NCBI GenBank assembly: GCA_030616665.1
Contig: JAUWWX010000005.1
Coordinates: forward strand, 1-14,939
Source of the DNA: an archaeon
Lineage (GTDB): Archaea; Iainarchaeota; Iainarchaeia; Iainarchaeales; GCA-2688035
Direction of reading: 5' to 3'
DNA: 14,939 bases
Shown: positions 5,736-12,994 of the stretch, piece by piece
Position numbering within the stretch: the stretch's first letter is position 1
Layout of the letters: the number at the start of each line of letters is the position of its first letter
The notes under the pieces: generated by a model
Database searches by the model: none
What the model saw: only the letters and a program-made list of their open reading frames with translations
Told to the model about the DNA's origin: nothing
Program-made: the position numbers and the translations under genes

Positions 5736-7169
5736 TCAGTTTTTCTTTTCGGAGAAGACCATTACAAGGAACGGTTTTACTGTCCTCAAAAGCTTCTTTA
5801 ATTCTTCTTTGTCGGTAAGGGCCCTTTTAAGCATTCTCAGAACAAACCTTGGCCTGAGGTAAAATTGTATCATGCCCTTTTTCCAGTAAGCTTTGAGTTC
5901 CTCCCTTGTGATGTTCGGCAGCGCGATAACCGGGTCAGTGTACTTTGGCTGGGTATAGGATTCTACATCGGTTTTTAAATAGCCTTTTTTCATCGCGATT
6001 TCGTATGATTCAGTTCCAGGGTATGGTGAAAGGATTGAGAGCTGCACATAGTCTGAGTCAAGCTCTTTCATGAATGCAATTGTCTTTTCAATGTCCTCTT
6101 TTGTTTCGCCAATGTTTCCAATCATAAATGCTGTGCTTGTCTGGACTTTGTATTTTTTTGCAAGCCTTATTGCATTCCTCGCCTGCTCCAATGTGATGTT
6201 CTTTTTAATAAGCTTCAATACTCTGGATGAGCCGGATTCGACTCCGAATTCTAGCCAGGCGCAGCCGCTTTCCTTCATTTTTTTGATTGCCTCCTCGTCT
6301 ATTGTGTTGACCCTGCTGCTGCATCCCCACATAAGGTCGAGTTCAGCAAGCCCGTCGCAGAGTTGAATAAGCCTCTGCTTGTTTATTGTAAAGGTGTCGT
6401 CTGTGAAAATAATCTGCTTTACGCCATAGTTTTTTACGACCTGCCTTATCTCCTGCAAAACATTTTCAGCGCTTCTCTGTACAAGGGTCCTGCCCCACAT
6501 CGCTTTTGAGGCGCAGAAAACGCAGTCGTTTGGGCAGCCCCTGCTTGTCATAACTGTTGTGAATGGAAACTTTATCGGCGTTTTTGAAGAAGGCCGGTAT
6601 TTTTCGTTTGGAAGGAGGTGCCTTGCGGGAAAAGGCAGCCTATCAAGATCTGTGATTCTTGGCCTTGGCTCTGTAAAAACTATTTTTTTTCCCTGCCTAA
6701 ACACAAGCCCTTTGACATCTTCAAGGGATTTTCCCCTGCTTAATGCCTTAACCGCTTCAAGCATTGTAAAATCGCTTTCGCCGATTGCCACGGCATCAAT
6801 TTCCGGATGCCTTTCAAGCGTAAACTTTGGCAGGGCTGTTGCGTGTACGCCTCCTGCAATCACTTTGACGTTGGGCACAACCTTTTTTGCGATCCTTGCA
6901 ATCTGCAGCGCTTCCCTGAAGGTGGAGGTGGTGCTTGTAACGCCCACAAGCTTTGGCTTTTCTTCCCTTATGGCTTCCTCTATTTGCGGCCACTGCATGT
7001 TGAGCACAAAAGCGTCAATTATTTTTACTTTGAATTTGTTCTTTTCCAGCAGGGCTGCTATGTAGGCAATGCCTAGGGGAGGGTAAATAGGCGAGCCCTC
7101 CCGCATGTCTCTGTAAAGCTCTATGCATGGGGGCACCAAAAGCAGCACGTCTATTTTCCCTTCTTCCAT
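5736..7169 (-). CDS. B12-binding-domain radical SAM protein (BchE-like)
   Basis: The 477-residue protein has an N-terminal cobalamin-binding-type Rossmann domain (about 5-140: VLLLVPP, PPLGIAYIAALLE, VKIIDA, LVGVTSTTSTF, IAGGVHATALP). A linker with LDRLPFPARHLLP (175-187) is typical of BchE-like enzymes. The radical SAM barrel carries the 4Fe-4S cluster motif C212xxxC216xxC219 in SRGCPNDCVFC, then IIFTDDTF, WGCSSRV, LEFGVESGS and LSILSPYPGTE. A basic helical tail (FYLRPRFVLRML) ends it. I see no DxHxxG cobalamin-ligand motif, which many relatives also lack. Relatives cyclise or methylate unactivated carbons; the substrate here is unknown. It is oriented against its neighbours and divergent from the isomerase-like gene, sharing a 120-nt promoter region. 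The start is supported by a TATA-like AATAATAAG 26 nt upstream. Confidence 0.88.
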   Translation of the reverse strand: MEEGKIDVLLLVPPCIELYRDMREGSPIYPPLGIAYIAALLEKNKFKVKIIDAFVLNMQWPQIEEAIREEKPKLVGVTSTTSTFREALQIARIAKKVVPNVKVIAGGVHATALPKFTLERHPEIDAVAIGESDFTMLEAVKALSRGKSLEDVKGLVFRQGKKIVFTEPRPRITDLDRLPFPARHLLPNEKYRPSSKTPIKFPFTTVMTSRGCPNDCVFCASKAMWGRTLVQRSAENVLQEIRQVVKNYGVKQIIFTDDTFTINKQRLIQLCDGLAELDLMWGCSSRVNTIDEEAIKKMKESGCAWLEFGVESGSSRVLKLIKKNITLEQARNAIRLAKKYKVQTSTAFMIGNIGETKEDIEKTIAFMKELDSDYVQLSILSPYPGTESYEIAMKKGYLKTDVESYTQPKYTDPVIALPNITREELKAYWKKGMIQFYLRPRFVLRMLKRALTDKEELKKLLRTVKPFLVMVFSEKKN

Positions 7170-7190
7170 AAAATCTTTCTCTCCCTATTC

Positions 7191-7199
7191 CTTATTATT
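7191..7199 (-). promoter_or_regulatory. TATA-like box of the minus-strand radical SAM gene
   Basis: The minus strand reads AATAATAAG, centred about 26 nt from the ATG at 7169, preceded by an A-run. GGGAG (7181-7185 on the complement) lies about 11 nt from the ATG. Both leaderless and ribosome-site initiation are possible. Confidence 0.4.
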
Positions 7200-7238
7200 T
7201 TTTTTTGTTGGCAAACAAAGCCTGCTGACTTCAAGTTT

Positions 7239-7258
7239 TAGTACCAATTCATTTAAAT
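7239..7258 (+). promoter_or_regulatory. Promoter of the isomerase-like gene, sharing a 15-nt element with 199-213
   Basis: TAGTACCAATTCATT (7239-7253) is identical to 199-213 and runs into the TATA box CATTTAAAT (7250-7258). A start about 26 nt downstream falls near 7281, so the TTG at 7272 is too close to be used and the TTG at 7281 or ATG at 7290 is favoured. Confidence 0.55.
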
Positions 7259-7289
7259 TGGTTTAAGCCACTTGATTGGTTTGGTCAAC

Positions 7290-8135
7290 ATGCTTGGTTT
7301 GAGCAGCAGCTACTTTGGCTTCAAGGGCAAGTCAATCTACGATTCGGTGAAAAGCGTTTTTGATTTGGGTTTCGACGCTGTTGAGTTGGGCGCTGGCCAC
7401 CGGTTTGAGGAAGACATTTGGGAAACCGTTAAAAGAATAAAAGCTGATTTCCCTGGCAAGGATTATACCATCCACGGCTTGTTTCCCCCTCAAAGGGAAA
7501 GGGCCTGGTTTAATGCAAGCCTTGGCCTGGCAAAACAGAACAAGGAAATTGTAGACAGTTTTTTTAGGGCAGGGCATATCGTTGAGGCAAAGGTTGTTTC
7601 AATTCACCCTGGCTTCACGAAAGAGATTGCTTGGCGTGATAGCAAAAATCCAATGGAAAACTTTTTGCCGCAAAAAGACCTGCTGCTTGAAAGCGCTTGG
7701 TCCAATCTCTTCAAGCTTATTGAATACTGCCTGCACCTTGCAGAGGAAACAGGCTGTGCCTTTGCAATTGAGAATGTGCCGGAACATTCTGTTCCCCTTG
7801 TTTGTTCCAGCCAGCAAGTTGAACGCGTTTTCAAACAGTTTCCCAAACTGCTTTTTTTGCTTGATTTTGGCCACGCATTGTACGAAGGCAGGCTGCAGGA
7901 ATTTTTGGGCAGGTTTAGTCGGCACATTGGCCAGATGCACCTGCATTTCAGCAGACCAAAGGGAACTGCGCCAAAGGCCGATGAGCATACCCCAATAACC
8001 TCCTTTGAGCAGCTTGAGCCTCTTGGGAAGATAAGGCAGTTGAAGGAAATTCCAATAGTCTTTGAGCATGGCCTAAACGTGAGCCAGGCCCAAATCCTAA
8101 AGGAAAAAGAACTGGTTGCCAGGTTCCTTGGTTAA
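7290..8135 (+). CDS. Sugar phosphate isomerase/epimerase-like TIM barrel (AP endonuclease 2 family fold)
   Basis: From the ATG at 7290 the protein has 281 residues, usual for xylose-isomerase-like TIM barrels. Metal-site residues expected for this fold are all present: Glu32 (AVELGA), His62 (TIHGLF), His106 (SIHPGF), Glu161 (AIENVPEH), Asp192 and His195 (LLDFGHALY), His217/His219 (QMHLHF), Asp231 and His233 (DEHTPI) and Glu259 (VFEHG). Members isomerise or epimerise sugars, or act as endonuclease IV; the LDFGHA and HLHFS pattern fits the sugar-handling branch better. The substrate is unknown and a glycan precursor is only inferred. In-frame TTG codons at 7272 and 7281 would add six or three residues. 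The TATA box at 7250-7258 argues against 7272, and the ATG gives the natural first strand MLGLSSS. Its 5' end is partly duplicated at 5663-5694. It ends in TAA. Confidence 0.75.
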   Translation: MLGLSSSYFGFKGKSIYDSVKSVFDLGFDAVELGAGHRFEEDIWETVKRIKADFPGKDYTIHGLFPPQRERAWFNASLGLAKQNKEIVDSFFRAGHIVEAKVVSIHPGFTKEIAWRDSKNPMENFLPQKDLLLESAWSNLFKLIEYCLHLAEETGCAFAIENVPEHSVPLVCSSQQVERVFKQFPKLLFLLDFGHALYEGRLQEFLGRFSRHIGQMHLHFSRPKGTAPKADEHTPITSFEQLEPLGKIRQLKEIPIVFEHGLNVSQAQILKEKELVARFLG

Positions 8136-8201
8136 GCCTTGGCATGCTTCAGGCTTGCTGTTAGCAGCCACCTGCCTTAGTACATCGCTCAAAGAAATAG
8201 C

Positions 8202-8209
8202 TTTTTTAA
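8202..8209 (+). promoter_or_regulatory. TATA-like box of the second UDP-glucose dehydrogenase gene
   Basis: TTTTTTAA is centred about 29 nt upstream of a GTG at 8235 and about 41 nt upstream of the ATG at 8247. The first distance matches the leaderless spacing of other genes here; the second would leave a short leader without a clear ribosome site. Confidence 0.35.
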
Positions 8210-8246
8210 CTGTTCTTGGTTTCCTCTTCTTTTAGTGGGTTATCTG

Positions 8247-9542
8247 ATGAAGATTGCGGTTATTGGCACTGGCTATGTTGGCTTGGTTGCAGGCACCTGC
8301 TTTTCTGACATGGGCAATCAGGTTATCTGCGTCGACATTGATGAAGGCAAGATTAAGGTCTTGAATGAGGGCAAAGTTCCTATTTATGAGCCTGGCTTGG
8401 AGGAACTTGTCAAGAAAAATGTTGAGGCTAAAAGGCTTTCTTTCACAACAGGCTTTGATGACGCGGTAAGGGCAAATGATGTGATTTTCATTGCTGTTGG
8501 CACGCCGCCAAAGGCAAAGGGCGATGCAGACTTGAGCTATGTTGAGAATGTTGCGAGGGGCATTGCCTCTGTCGCAAAAAAGCCGAAAATAGTTGTTGAG
8601 AAAAGCACTGTTCCGGTGCAGACCTGTGAGAGGATAAAACAGGTTTTGGACGGCAGCAGCGTGGAAGGGGTCAAACATATGGTTGTAAGCAACCCGGAAT
8701 TTTTGAGGGAGGGTAGCGCTGTCTCCGACTTTTTGAAGCCGGATAGGATTGTTATTGGCACGGACAGCGAGCAGGTGAGAAAAGTGATGCAGGAGCTTTA
8801 TGCCCCGCTCAAGGCAAAAATGCTTTTCACCGACATTAAGAGTGCGGAAATAATAAAGCACGCGAGCAACAGCTTTCTTGCCACAAAAATCAGCTTCATT
8901 AACGCGGTTGCAAACATCTGCGAGAAGACAGGGGCAGACATTGAAATGGTTGCCAGGGGAATGGGTCTTGACAAGAGGATTGGCTCATCTTTTTTGAATG
9001 CAGGCATTGGCTACGGAGGCTTCTGCTTCCCAAAAGATGTTGAGGCCTTTATCCGCATTTCAGAGAAGAACGGCTATGACTTCAGGATTTTGAGAGAAGT
9101 TCAGGAAGTCAACAGGCAGCAGAAGCAACTCCTTGTGAAGAAGGTTGAAGACGCCTTGTGGAATCTGAACGGCAAGACAATAGGAATTTTGGGCCTGGCT
9201 TTCAAGCCGAACACAGACGACATGAGGTTTGCCCCAAGCATTGACATCGTAAACAGGCTGGTTGAAGAGGGCGCAAAGGTAAAGGCCTTTGACCCGCAGG
9301 CCATGGAAAGGGCAAAAACGATTTTCAAGGACAAGGTACAATATTGCCAGGAAATGTACGAAGTAGCAAAAGACGTTGACGCTCTTCTTTTTCTCACAGA
9401 ATGGCAGCAGTTCAAGGAAATTGACCTGGAAAAGGTGAAGAGTGCAATGAAGCAGCCATTTGTTTTTGACGGTAGGAACATGTTCAGGCCTGAGAAAATG
9501 AGGACGCTTGGCTTCAAGTATGAAAGCGTTGGCAGGTTGTAG
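8247..9542 (+). CDS. ugd: UDP-glucose 6-dehydrogenase (paralog 2)
   Basis: The 431-residue protein is a clear UDP-glucose dehydrogenase. It has MKIAVIGTGYVGLVAGTCF at the N-terminus (NAD fold), VPIYEPGL (44-51), AVGTPP (84-88 region), EKSTVPVQT (118-126) and SNPEFLREGSA (148-158). These are followed by Lys204 in SAEIIKHASN, GIGYGGFCFPKD with catalytic Cys260, and GLAFKPNTDDMRFAPS in the C-terminal UDP-binding domain. It converts UDP-glucose to UDP-glucuronate with two NAD+ in the cytosol, feeding the decarboxylase-like (262-1326) and 4-epimerase (12991-13965) enzymes. I chose the ATG because the family starts with this strand; a GTG at 8235 adds four residues and fits the TATA spacing better, so the start is not settled. 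It is followed after 12 nt by a nucleotidyltransferase, probably one operon. The two dehydrogenases differ clearly in sequence and are not a recent duplication. Confidence 0.92.
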   Translation: MKIAVIGTGYVGLVAGTCFSDMGNQVICVDIDEGKIKVLNEGKVPIYEPGLEELVKKNVEAKRLSFTTGFDDAVRANDVIFIAVGTPPKAKGDADLSYVENVARGIASVAKKPKIVVEKSTVPVQTCERIKQVLDGSSVEGVKHMVVSNPEFLREGSAVSDFLKPDRIVIGTDSEQVRKVMQELYAPLKAKMLFTDIKSAEIIKHASNSFLATKISFINAVANICEKTGADIEMVARGMGLDKRIGSSFLNAGIGYGGFCFPKDVEAFIRISEKNGYDFRILREVQEVNRQQKQLLVKKVEDALWNLNGKTIGILGLAFKPNTDDMRFAPSIDIVNRLVEEGAKVKAFDPQAMERAKTIFKDKVQYCQEMYEVAKDVDALLFLTEWQQFKEIDLEKVKSAMKQPFVFDGRNMFRPEKMRTLGFKYESVGRL

Positions 9543-9554
9543 GCGATGGTCTAA

Positions 9555-10289
9555 ATGCAGGTTGTCATTCCTGTAGCAGGCTATGCAACAAGGCTTTATC
9601 CTTTGACAAAGGACAGGCCAAAGGCATTGCTTGAGGTCAAGGGGAAGCCTATAGTTGAGCACATCGTTAGCAGGGTAGAGGAATTGCCTGATGTAGACTG
9701 CATCTTCATTGTGAGCAATGACAAGTTTTACCCAAATTTTGAGGAATGGGCGCAGGGCTTCCAAAGCAGGATTCCAGTAAAGGTCTTGAATGATGGGACG
9801 AAGAGCAATGAGGACAGAATAGGCCAGGTTGGAGACATACAGTTTGCCATAGAGGAGGAAAAAATTGACGCTAACCTTCTTGTGATTGCAGGGGACAACC
9901 TGTTTAATTTTTCCCTTCTTCCCGCCTTCAATTTTTTTAGGGAAAAGAAGGCAATTGTAAATGCTCTTTGGGACAGCAAAAGCTTGGAAGTTGCAAGGCA
10001 GCAGGGAATTGCTGTAATCGATGACGGCAAAAAAATTGTCCTGTTCCAGGAAAAGGCCAAAAAACCAAAAAGCACCCTAACCTCGCTTGGAATCTATTTC
10101 CTCCCAAGGCAACAAGTAATGCTTTTCAAGCGCTTCATTGGAGAGGGAAACGACCCGGACAAAATGGGCTACTTCATGATATGGCTTGTCAAAAACAGCG
10201 TTTTGTACGGCTTTGTTTACACTGAAAAGTGGTTTGACATAGGCTGGCCAAGCGCGTTGGAAAAAGCGAGGGCTGAATTTGTTCCCTAA
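9555..10289 (+). CDS. Sugar-1-phosphate nucleotidyltransferase (glucose-1-phosphate thymidylyl/uridylyltransferase-like)
   Basis: The 244-residue protein has the nucleotidyltransferase start PVAGYATRLYPLTKDRPK (6-23), in which the usual GxGTRL is GYATRL, a form common in archaeal members. It also has KGKPIVEHI (29-37), AGDNLF (112-117) with the metal-binding Asp114, FQEKAKKP as the substrate-binding EKP-like segment, and a closing KWFDIGWPSALEKA. It couples a sugar 1-phosphate to a nucleotide, giving for instance UDP- or dTDP-glucose. Lying 12 nt after a UDP-glucose dehydrogenase, UDP-glucose synthesis is an attractive role but the nucleotide cannot be read from sequence. The length fits single-domain enzymes without the GlmU acyltransferase repeats. 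A 3' scrap of a divergent paralog lies at 11891-11992. The start ATG has no strong ribosome site; coupling to the upstream gene is likely. Confidence 0.82.
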   Translation: MQVVIPVAGYATRLYPLTKDRPKALLEVKGKPIVEHIVSRVEELPDVDCIFIVSNDKFYPNFEEWAQGFQSRIPVKVLNDGTKSNEDRIGQVGDIQFAIEEEKIDANLLVIAGDNLFNFSLLPAFNFFREKKAIVNALWDSKSLEVARQQGIAVIDDGKKIVLFQEKAKKPKSTLTSLGIYFLPRQQVMLFKRFIGEGNDPDKMGYFMIWLVKNSVLYGFVYTEKWFDIGWPSALEKARAEFVP

Positions 10290-10301
10290 CCCCCCCTCTC
10301 C

Positions 10302-10311
10302 GGCTTTTTTT
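10302..10311 (+). terminator. T-rich tract after the nucleotidyltransferase gene
   Basis: GGCTTTTTTT follows a C-rich stretch 10-20 nt after the TAA at 10289. Archaeal transcripts often end at such oligo-T tracts. There is no strong hairpin. Confidence 0.3.
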
Positions 10312-10351
10312 GAGGACAATTCTATTTTTGTACCTCTTTTCTCTGCTGTAA

Positions 10352-10364
10352 GAACAATTAAAAA
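10352..10364 (+). promoter_or_regulatory. TATA-like promoter of the second radical SAM gene
   Basis: The sequence AACAATTAAAAAC occurs here, and the same twelve bases AACAATTAAAAA recur at 12001-12012 before the glycosyltransferase gene. A start about 25 nt downstream would leave a leader of roughly 55 nt containing an overlapping palindrome and T-run (10391-10412) and the GGAGG site. Confidence 0.45.
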
Positions 10365-10426
10365 CATTTTATCCCAAAAACTTCTTTTGGCTAGGCCTAG
10401 GCTAGTTTTTTTGCCTTTGCCGCATT

Positions 10427-10431
10427 GGAGG
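10427..10431 (+). promoter_or_regulatory. Ribosome binding site GGAGG deciding the ATG start at 10440
   Basis: GGAGG is followed by an 8-nt spacer and the ATG at 10440. The TTG at 10425 overlaps this site, so it is unlikely to be the start even though it is in frame. Confidence 0.7.
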
Positions 10432-10439
10432 CCAAAAAG

Positions 10440-11888
10440 ATGGATGTTTTGCTCATAAACCCACCCTATAACCTGGACAAAAGCATGGGCAGGCTTGCAA
10501 GAATTGTTCCAACGATAATGCCCATAGGCCTTGCCTACATTGCATCAAGCCTGCTAAAAAAAGGCATAAGCGTGCAAATCCTTGACGCCCAGGTTCACAG
10601 CTTTGAATTCAACTCTTTGAAGAAGAAGATTTTGCAGGGAAAGCCTGTTGTTGTTGGCCTGACTGCAACCACTTCCATGATTCATTCAGCTGTCCAAGTT
10701 GCAGCAATGGTTAAAAAGATAAGCAAAAAGCCAACAGTTGTTTTGGGAGGCTGCCATGCAAGCTTCATGCCAAACCAACTGATAAGGAACAAAAACATTG
10801 ACGTTATTGCAAGGGGCGAGGCAGAGCTGACAATGGCCAATTTGGTCCAGGCAATCAAGGAAGGCAAGGGCCTGAAAAAAGTCAAGGGCATTACCTACAT
10901 GAAAAACAACAGGATTAAAACCAACAGCCCGGCAGCATTTGTAGAAAACCTGGATGAATTGCCATTTCCAGCAAGGGAACTGCTGCCAATCAACAAGTAC
11001 AGGCCGCAGCTTGACATGATGATTAGGGCCCCTGTCAGGGTTTTGCTGACAGCCAGGGGCTGCCCATTCAACTGCTTCTTTTGCGGAGGCAGATATATCA
11101 CTGGCAAGAAATACAGGTATTACAGCACTGAAAAAGTCATGAGTGAAATAAGGCTTTTGATAGAAGAGTATGGAGCAAGGCAGCTGATTTTTCAGGATGA
11201 CAACTTTGTGGTGAACAAGCAGAGAACCGAAGAGATATGCCATACCATGATTGAAAACGGCTTCAACAAGAAAGTGCTGTGGGCATGCGAAAGCAGGGTG
11301 GACGCGGTAACCCCTGAACTGCTCAAGCTAATGCACAGGGCTGGCTGCAGGATTATTTCCTATGGAATTGAAACAGCTAGCCAAAGGCTGCTCAACATAC
11401 TGAAAAAGGACATCACTGTAGAGCAGTCAAGGAACGCTGTCAAATGGACAAAGCAAGCCAAGATTGAATGCAGGGCAACATTTATGATTGGCATCCCAAC
11501 AGAGTCAAGGGAGGAATCGCTTGCAACAATTGAGTTTGCAAAACAGCTTGACCTTGACATGGCAAAATTCTCCATTGCAACGCCCTACCCTGGCACTGAA
11601 TTCTATGAATTGGTCAAGGGCCAGATTGGCAGGAGGGACTGGATAGAATACAATGCCCTGTCAGGCTTTACTGAAAACGATGTCATTTACGTTGCAGATG
11701 GAAGGACAGCAGAAGAGCTTGAATCTCTCCAAAGAAGGGCGATGAGGGAATTTTATCTCAGGCCCAAAATAGTTTTCAGGTTGCTGGGAAGGATAAGAAG
11801 CTTTCAGCAGATAAGGGATTACCTGATTAGCGCAAAAGTGCTTCTTTCAGGCGTGGTCAGGGACAGGGGTGAAAAGCAGGCAGTGTAA
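10440..11888 (+). CDS. B12-binding-domain radical SAM protein (BchE-like), second copy
   Basis: The 482-residue protein has the same layout as the one at 5736-7169. The cobalamin-binding-type domain has MDVLLINPPY, MPIGLAYIASSLL, VQILDA, VVGLTATTS and VLGGCHASF; the linker is LDELPFPARELLP (171-183). The radical SAM cluster motif is C208xxxC212xxC215 in ARGCPFNCFFC, followed by LIFQDDNFVVNKQR, WACESRVD, ISYGIETAS and SIATPYPGTEFYE, and the basic tail is FYLRPKIVFRLL. Shared phrases such as INKQR/VNKQR show the two belong to one subfamily, but they are divergent, not a recent copy. Expected chemistry is radical alkylation, methylation or ring formation on an unactivated carbon; the substrate is unknown. 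The ATG start is set by GGAGG 8 nt upstream; the in-frame TTG at 10425 would add five residues. It has its own promoter and is followed directly by a scrap of a nucleotidyltransferase gene. Confidence 0.88.
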   Translation: MDVLLINPPYNLDKSMGRLARIVPTIMPIGLAYIASSLLKKGISVQILDAQVHSFEFNSLKKKILQGKPVVVGLTATTSMIHSAVQVAAMVKKISKKPTVVLGGCHASFMPNQLIRNKNIDVIARGEAELTMANLVQAIKEGKGLKKVKGITYMKNNRIKTNSPAAFVENLDELPFPARELLPINKYRPQLDMMIRAPVRVLLTARGCPFNCFFCGGRYITGKKYRYYSTEKVMSEIRLLIEEYGARQLIFQDDNFVVNKQRTEEICHTMIENGFNKKVLWACESRVDAVTPELLKLMHRAGCRIISYGIETASQRLLNILKKDITVEQSRNAVKWTKQAKIECRATFMIGIPTESREESLATIEFAKQLDLDMAKFSIATPYPGTEFYELVKGQIGRRDWIEYNALSGFTENDVIYVADGRTAEELESLQRRAMREFYLRPKIVFRLLGRIRSFQQIRDYLISAKVLLSGVVRDRGEKQAV

Positions 11889-11890
11889 CC

Positions 11891-11992
11891 AGTCAAAACA
11901 GCTTTGTCTACGGCTTTGCCTACTGCAAGAAATGGTTTGACATAGGCTGGCACACTGCTTTGGAGAGGGCAAGGCAGGAATTCGGGCCATAG
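11891..11992 (+). pseudogene. 3' fragment of a second sugar nucleotidyltransferase gene
   Basis: A frame without a start reads NSFVYGFAYCKKWFDIGW and then HTALERARQEFGP before a TAG. Aligned by eye with the end of the intact nucleotidyltransferase (9555-10289), 21 of 31 residues are identical, including KWFDIGW, and both end at the same place with a stop. The DNA is similar but well diverged, so this is the tail of an older paralog and not a fresh duplication. The rest of that gene is missing; the homology begins immediately after the stop of the radical SAM gene at 11888. This suggests that the radical SAM gene arrived by, or took part in, a rearrangement that removed most of the second nucleotidyltransferase. 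Confidence 0.75.
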
Positions 11993-12000
11993 CAAATCCA

Positions 12001-12012
12001 AACAATTAAAAA
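12001..12012 (+). promoter_or_regulatory. TATA-like promoter of the glycosyltransferase-epimerase operon
   Basis: AACAATTAAAAA lies about 41 nt upstream of the TTG at 12050. A start about 25 nt downstream gives a short leader containing AAGGTG (12037-12042), a ribosome site 7 nt from the TTG. The twelve bases match those at 10352-10363. Confidence 0.45.
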
Positions 12013-12049
12013 GCGTTTTTGTGTAAAAAATTTTTCAAGGTGCATTCTC

Positions 12050-12994
12050 TTGTCTGTTTTGATTTCTATTGTAGTTCCGGTCTACAACGAAGAGAAGAAC
12101 ATTAGTATCCTATACAGAAAAATAAAAGCCGCGTTTGCCAAGATGCCGGGCAAGGACTTTGAGGTAATCTTTGTAGATGACGGCAGCACAGACGCCAGCC
12201 TTAGCGAAATTAAGAGGCTGGGCAGGAAGGACAAAAGGGTAAAAGAAATAGCCTTTACGAGAAATTTTGGCCAGACCTTTGCTTGGGACGCAGGAATAAG
12301 GCTTTCAAAGGGCAGGTACATTGTCACAATTGACGCAGACCTGCAGAACGACCCTGCAGACATAAAGCTGCTTTACGACAAGCTTCTAAAAGGCTACGAC
12401 GTTGTTTCAGGCTGGAGGGTCAAAAGGATTGATTCCCTTTCAAAAAAGTTTTTTTCCTCTTACGCTAATGCCCTGAGAAGGCTTTTGATAAAGGAAGAAA
12501 TTCACGACAGTGGCTGTTCACTAAAGATTTACAAAAGGTAGTGCTTTGACGGACTTGAGCTGTTTGAGGGCATGAGGCGCTTTATCACCGCAGTCATGCT
12601 GATGAGGGGCTTCAAGGTAGCCGAAGTGAAAGTAAGCCATTACCAAAGAAAGTTTGGGGAAACAAAGTACGGCCCTGGAAGGCTTGTGACAGGCTTCCTC
12701 GAATTGTTAATGATTGTTTTCCTGATGAAATACAATTCAATGCCCTTGAGGCTGTTCGGAAGCTTGGGCATTTTAAGCGCTGCAGCAGGCACGCTGATAG
12801 GGCTGTATTTGACCATTGAGAAGCTCTTCTTTGGGACCGCGCTTGCCGGCAGGCCGCTGCTCTTGCTAGCAGTCCTGCTTGTCATCCTCGGCATACAGTT
12901 TATCATCTTCGGCATATTTGCAGAGCTGCTTTCCAAGATATACTTCAAGGTAGGAAACAGCAGGCCGTATGTGATAAAGGAGGCAACAGCATGA
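12050..12994 (+). pseudogene. GT2 family polyprenyl-phosphate sugar transferase, interrupted by an in-frame TAG (12539-12541)
   Basis: Codons 1-163 and the stretch after the TAG are in the same frame and together form one full-length DPM1/GtrB-like glycosyltransferase of 314 codons. The first part has VVPVYNEE (9-15 region), DDGSTD (43-48), DADLQNDP (95-102) and HDSGCSLKIYKR (152-163). Right after the TAG come CFDGLELFEGMRRFITAV and VSHYQRKFGETKYG, the expected continuation, and then two C-terminal membrane helices. Such enzymes transfer a sugar from a nucleotide donor to a lipid phosphate at the cytosolic membrane face. One base change (for example GAG to TAG) explains the break. The front part alone keeps the donor site but lacks the membrane anchor. 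The start is a TTG with AAGGTG 7 nt upstream. The end overlaps the 4-epimerase gene as ATGA, which shows the full frame was a working operon member until recently. Alternatives are readthrough of the amber codon or a sequence error. Confidence 0.85.

Noticed and set aside
5703..8173. 12-bp inverted match between 5703-5714 and 8162-8173, near the isomerase scrap and the isomerase 3' flank
   Set aside because: Matches of this length are expected several times by chance in a window this size, so it is not taken as a recombination footprint.
8232..8861. A 209-codon open frame on the minus strand opposite the second UDP-glucose dehydrogenase
   Set aside because: It lies wholly over a gene with unmistakable family motifs and has no recognisable domain. 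The same holds for the 234-codon minus-strand frame at 9060-9764.
12539..12541. TAG read as pyrrolysine in a genome-wide recoded organism
   Set aside because: TAG ends three intact genes in this window (2676-2678, 5636-5638, 9540-9542), and no Pyl genes are visible. A nonsense mutation or sequence error is simpler, though readthrough at this one site is not excluded.
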